Below, piece after piece: positions 59,741 to 64,000 of a stretch of 64,000 bases of DNA (the stretch's first letter is position 1; each line of letters starts with the position of its first letter). This stretch comes from Lamellibrachia columna (taxonomy: Eukaryota; Annelida; Polychaeta; Sabellida; Siboglinidae), in assembly GCA_963662155.1 (NCBI GenBank), contig OY759263.1, positions 40,825,584 through 40,889,583 of the forward strand, read 5' to 3'. A program made the translations under genes and the position numbers. The notes under the pieces were generated by a model. That model did no database searches, was not told where the DNA came from, and was given only the letters and a program-made list of their open reading frames with translations.

Positions 59741-59999
59741 TCTGTTATATTTTTATTGTGATGAATTGCCACGTGTCAAATGTTTTGGCCAACCATAACA
59801 TGGGCATAACATGGTCCGGCAACTACAAACAAGGTAAACCTTTGTTTAGCTATATATATATATATATCAATTAAAATAAGGTTAATTAGCAAAGAAGCTA
59901 TTTAAACTAAGTCAAACTATTGTCTTAGCTCAGTTATATCAAAGCAGATAAGTACAGGTTGAGTACTTTTGGAGATCCATTATAGAGGGGGTGTGGCAG

Positions 60000-60640
60000 G
60001 GAGTCTGAACCTCCCATCTCCCACCTGTTTTAGGGGCCAACCTCCCACCTGCTTTTGGGCCAACATTTGATCTCCCACCTGTTTTGGGAGCCAACCTAAC
60101 ATCTCCCCCTTATTTTTTGGGGCAACCTCTAATCTCCCACCTGTTTTAGGGGCCAACCTTCCATCTACCACCTTTTCTGGGTGCCAACCTCCCATCTCCC
60201 ACATGTTTTGGGGCCAACATCCCATCTGTTTTGGGGGCTAACATCCCATATCCCACCTGTTTTGGGGGCAACCTCTAATCTCCCACATGTTTTGGGGGCC
60301 AACCTCCCATCTCCAACCTGTTTTGGAACCTCTAATCTCCCACCTACTCTGGGGGGACCAACTTCTTATCTCCCACTTGTTTTTGGGGTCAACCTCCCAT
60401 CTGTTTTAGGGGATAACACACCTTATTCCACATGTTTTGGGGGCCCACCTCTAATCTTCCACCCATTTCGGGGGCCAACTTCCCATATCTCACCTATTTT
60501 GGGGTTCAACCTCCCATCTCAAATCTATTTTAGGGGCCAACCTCTAATATAACACCTGTTTTGGAGGCAAACCTCCAATCTACCACCTGCTTTGGGGGCC
60601 AACCTCTGATCTCCCACCAGTTTGGGGTCATTTCTTAGAG
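60000..60640 (+). repeat. imperfect array, about 31-bp units (cctcccatctcccacctgttttgggggcc type)
   Basis: The phrases caacctcccatctcccac and ctgttttgggggcc alternate about 20 times with many changes. Confidence 0.9.
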
Positions 60641-61520
60641 TCCAACTGCCCCCAATCTAACCTCCTACCAATCTGTAGGAACAACTTCCTGCCACACCCT
60701 CCTCATAACCTCCCATATCTCACTTCCTGTCATACACCCTCACCTTTCATTTCATCACAACCTCCCACCTCTCACTTCCTGCCACACCATCCTCACAACC
60801 TCACACTAACTGCCACACCCTCCTCACAACCTCCCACCTCCTGCCACACTCCCTCACCTCTCACTTCCTGCCACACCCCCTCACCTCCCACTTTCTGCCA
60901 CACCCTCCTCACAACTTCCCATCACTTCTGTCTTGTCACACCCTCCTCACAGCCTCCCACATCTTACTTCCTGCCACACCCTCTTCACAACCTCCCACCC
61001 CTCACTTCCTGTCACACCCCCTCACAACCTCCCACCCCCTGCCACACCCTTATCACAGCCTCCCATCTCACTTCCTGCCACACCCCTCTCACAACCTCCC
61101 AAATCTGCCACATCATCCTCACAACTTCCCACCCCTAACTTCCTGCCACACACCCTCACACCTCCTGCCAAACACTTATCACACCCCCCTCACAAATCTG
61201 CCACATCATCCTCACAACTTCCCACTCCTAACTTCCTGCCACACACCCTCACACCTCCTGCCAAACACTTATCACAGCCTCCCACCTCTCACTTCCTGTC
61301 ACACCCTCCTCACAACTTCCCACCATACCCTCCTCACAACCTCCGACAACACCCTCCTTACAACCTCCAACCTCTTGCCACACTCTCCTCAGAACCTCCC
61401 ACTTCTTGGCACTGCCTCCTCACAACCTCCCACCTCTTGCCACACTCTCCTCACAACCTCCCACCTCTTGCCACTACCTCCTCACAAACTCCCACCTCTT
61501 GCCACACCCTCCTCATTACA
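60641..61520 (+). repeat. pyrimidine-rich low-complexity tract (cctcacaacctcccacc motifs)
   Basis: Nearly 900 bp in which cacaacctcccac, acttcctgccacacc and similar phrases recur irregularly. G is almost absent from the plus strand. One block with aaatctgccacatcatcctc is duplicated at 61108 and 61192. Confidence 0.92.
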
Positions 61521-61639
61521 GTTTGACTACTAGTATGTACCAATGAAAAAAACTTTATTGGATAATTGATTTTGGAGAAAATATTAGTTAATTTGTGTCA
61601 AGAAAACTATCAGTAAAAAAGATTCCTTATGATGTTAAT

Positions 61640-62257
61640 GTGAACATTTTATTTAAACATAAAATGTCTATAATGCTTTTTATAGAAGCTCAACTGTGTG
61701 TAGTTAAAGACAAAACCATATCACCAGCCAGTTTGTTCACATCTGTCAAGTTTTATGCGGACTACAACTGAAAACAAAGACAGTGTATTTGTTAGAACTG
61801 CATTAAAGAAGCAGCTGAAACAAAAATAACTACTTATATTGGCCTCCATTACACAACAGAATAATGAATATTTTTACTATGGTTCAATTTGTCTATGTAA
61901 TGAAAATTATATTAAACATTTTCATAGACCCTGACCCTAATAAAACTATTTCTTACTTGAAATAAAGCATACATCTGTAACTAAAGTTACTAAACATATT
62001 CAGGCCTCCTAATATTGTGTTAAAATTGTTTACCAAATATATAATTGTTGTATAATAAATTAGTATGATATGCATTAAGCCAGTGTGGCTTAACATACCG
62101 GTAACCATAATTAATATAAATATTTGGCAGATATATCCATTAAAAAGTAGATGAATGGTAATAATTATTTTATCTATGGTTGCCTTTAAATCTAAGTTGA
62201 AAACACCAACTCAGGAAACCATTCTTCAGTCTTCTTGTCTCACTTGGGTGTCACCTG
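61640..62257 (-). other. possible 3'-terminal exon(s) of a neighbouring minus-strand gene
   Basis: On the minus strand, ggctttgttttcag near 62258-62271 is a good acceptor, and the following GTGACACCCAAGTGA would give only V-T-P-K-stop. A second acceptor-like ctttgttttcag lies near 61770, and a poly(A) signal AATAAA is at 61648-61653. If real, another gene ends here and the polycystin gene must start between about 57.9 and 61.6 kb. There is no protein evidence. Confidence 0.22.
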
Positions 62258-62519
62258 AAAACAAAGCCAAATTTTAGAAAGAAAACATGCTGTATTACAT
62301 CATATTTTTGACATTTTTATCGGCAGTTTGTCACTGTCTCGTTTTGCAAAACGTATTTCCATTGTTTGATAATTGTAAGTACTTCACGTAAAACAACTTT
62401 TCTGAATCGTCTAATAGTGTATGATATATTATGTCACTGGGTTGAGATCATTCTGTCAAGGATTCTACCGGTAATGGGAAGCAGTCGGAAGCAGTCGGCC
62501 AGGGATATCGAAACTGCAT

Positions 62520-62578
62520 GGGTTTAAATGCAAGGAGCATAGTAAATAAGAAAAAAACGAATTAAACATTATGGTAGA

Positions 62579-62630
<52 letters not shown>

Positions 62631-63845
62631 GAATCTATTTACAGGATTACAAAATAAAATTAGAAAGGTAAGCAAACTGCGATGAAGCTGTTTGGTGCAA
62701 TATAGTTACTGGAAATTCAACATTAACTATTGGATTAGTTTACCGAAGTATAATTCATAAACAAAGAGGATAAAAGAAAAATACAAAACGCTATAAAGGA
62801 AGTGATTAAACACTATAAAGAAAGTGAGTAAAGGGGAAGTATCATAATGGGAGATTTTAGCCATGGACACACACAATGGAAATCTCTAGAGGTGAGGACC
62901 AAGAGTTTCTACTTTTAATTCAGGATAGTTTCCTTACTCAACATGTGCTAGAATCAACCAGGGGACAGAATGTATTAGACTTAATTTTGTCTTCACAAGA
63001 TGAATTAGCGGACAATGTCAAAATAAATGAGCCATTGGGTAACAGTGATCATAATCAAATTCTTTTTTACATCAAAGTATAATCAGAAAGTACAAATAAA
63101 AAAATACAGGAGAAAGTTCCACAAAGGTAAATATAAAGATATGAGAAGGTACTTAGCAAAGCTAGATTGGCATAACATGCTGAGGAATAAGACCACAATT
63201 GCATGTTGGAATATTCTGAAATATGTAATTGAGAGTATCATTGATCAATTTGTTCCCGTGAAAAACAAGGAAAATGGTCTAGAAACACTTATCAAAAGAA
63301 GTTTTTTCAAAAATAGCGTACAAGCAAACTATGTCGAGGGATTATAGTCACACCAGAAAGGATAAAGACTACACAAATTACAAAGAGGCACTTAATGCAG
63401 CTACGAATGAAATTAGACAATCTAAAAGAAACTATGAGCAAAAATTAGCATGTAACATACAAAATGACAGCAAGAGTGTTTATGCATATAATCAGGAGTA
63501 AACAAAACGTACGTGACAAGGTTGGACCACTACAAGACAGTGCTGTAAATATAATATCACAAGGTTTTTTAATGGCGGAAGACCTAAATGGATACTTCAG
63601 TTCAGTGTTTACCAGAGAGGATATTAGTTCATTACCAGTTCCAGATGCTAAAGTTAATTGTAATTCCAGAAATGGTAGCTAAGAAAATAAAGGCAATGAA
63701 AGACAATAAATCACCTGCAGTAGATGGAATTCCTCCAAAACTACCAATGGAAACATAAGAACAAATCAGTATACCAATTGCAAGAGTGTTCAACTTGTCA
63801 TTAAAAGAGGGAGTGGTTCCTTTTGAATGGAAAGAAACAAACATG
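62520..63845 (+). mobile_element. CR1-like LINE, 5' half, degenerate and truncated
   Basis: It starts [11 protein letters not shown] in degenerate form. The endonuclease part follows as IIMGDFSHGHTQWKSLE-like pieces (62850-62890), then EDQEFLLLIQDSFLTQHVLE and STRGQNVLDLILSSQDELAD (62876-63082). Next are YRRKFHKGKYKDMRRYLAKL and FMHIIRSKQNVRDKVGPLQD. The RT start [16 protein letters not shown] at about 63610 and [20 protein letters not shown] follow. It breaks off near 63843 into unrelated sequence. It is the same family as 16280-17990. Confidence 0.9.
62582..62628. repeat. (TA)n microsatellite inside the LINE
   Basis: About 23 TA units replace part of the LINE 5' region. Confidence 0.97.
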
Positions 63846-64000
63846 AAAAGTCGCCCTGGACCTCTTCCCCCAACTTATACCCCTGGTGAGACCCTCTCGA
63901 CAAACGCATTCTGAAGCGTTCCAACTCCCCCTAATCACTAAGCAATTCATCCAGTATAGGTTTTTACTCAGTACAATAGCCAATTAGAATAACCTGCCAG
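63846..64000. other. sequence after the LINE break, nothing recognised
   Basis: Unique-looking sequence to the right edge. It is too short to classify. Confidence 0.4.

Noticed and set aside
57764..59874. Long frames on both strands (up to 435 codons) in the 24-bp array
   Set aside because: The unit is 8 codons with no stop, so open frames arise automatically. The array lies in intron or upstream sequence.

Overview
This window is eukaryotic, from an invertebrate animal rich in repeats. I cannot name the species. It is dominated by one large minus-strand gene of the polycystin-1 / REJ family. Its exons can be followed from about 57.8 kb down to the left edge, where it runs off the window. 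I place 22 exons. Every join keeps the reading frame, nearly all donors and acceptors are standard GT/AG sites, and together they encode about 4,500 residues. Both protein ends are missing: no signal peptide is seen to the right, and the later transmembrane segments lie beyond base 1.

Reading the protein from its N-terminal side, exon 1 (49007-57823) is a single 8.8-kb exon with about 31 PKD-type beta-sandwich domains. Twenty of these form five nearly identical tandem copies of a four-domain block (1,155 bp, 385 residues). Exons 2 to 7 carry two more PKD domains and the REJ module. Exons 8 to 16 form the GAIN-like region. Exons 17 and 18 hold the GPS motif, whose cleavage triad is degenerate, and the first transmembrane helix. 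Exons 19 to 21 encode the PLAT domain, and exon 22 the second and third membrane helices. This is the polycystin-1 order: PKD, REJ, GAIN/GPS, TM1, PLAT, TM2 onward.

The introns are packed with broken retroelements: one Penelope-like element, about fourteen LINE fragments of several families, three copies of a tRNA-derived SINE, and two foldback or MITE-like elements. No element is intact. Eleven of the fifteen Penelope/LINE pieces lie on the plus strand, antisense to the host gene.

There are also more than 20 minisatellite or microsatellite arrays. Many are not anonymous. At least five were seeded by LINE sequence, namely conserved reverse-transcriptase segments or a 3' tail. One was seeded by a SINE tail, and two by the gene's own 3' splice sites (exons 7 and 19), leaving strings of decoy acceptors in the introns. 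Long open frames inside these arrays, including one of 500 codons, are not genes.

To the right of exon 1 are a 1.9-kb 24-bp array, a 1.5-kb pyrimidine-rich tract, a tentative 3' end of a neighbouring minus-strand gene, and the 5' part of a CR1-like LINE. No convincing tRNA, rRNA or ncRNA gene was found.
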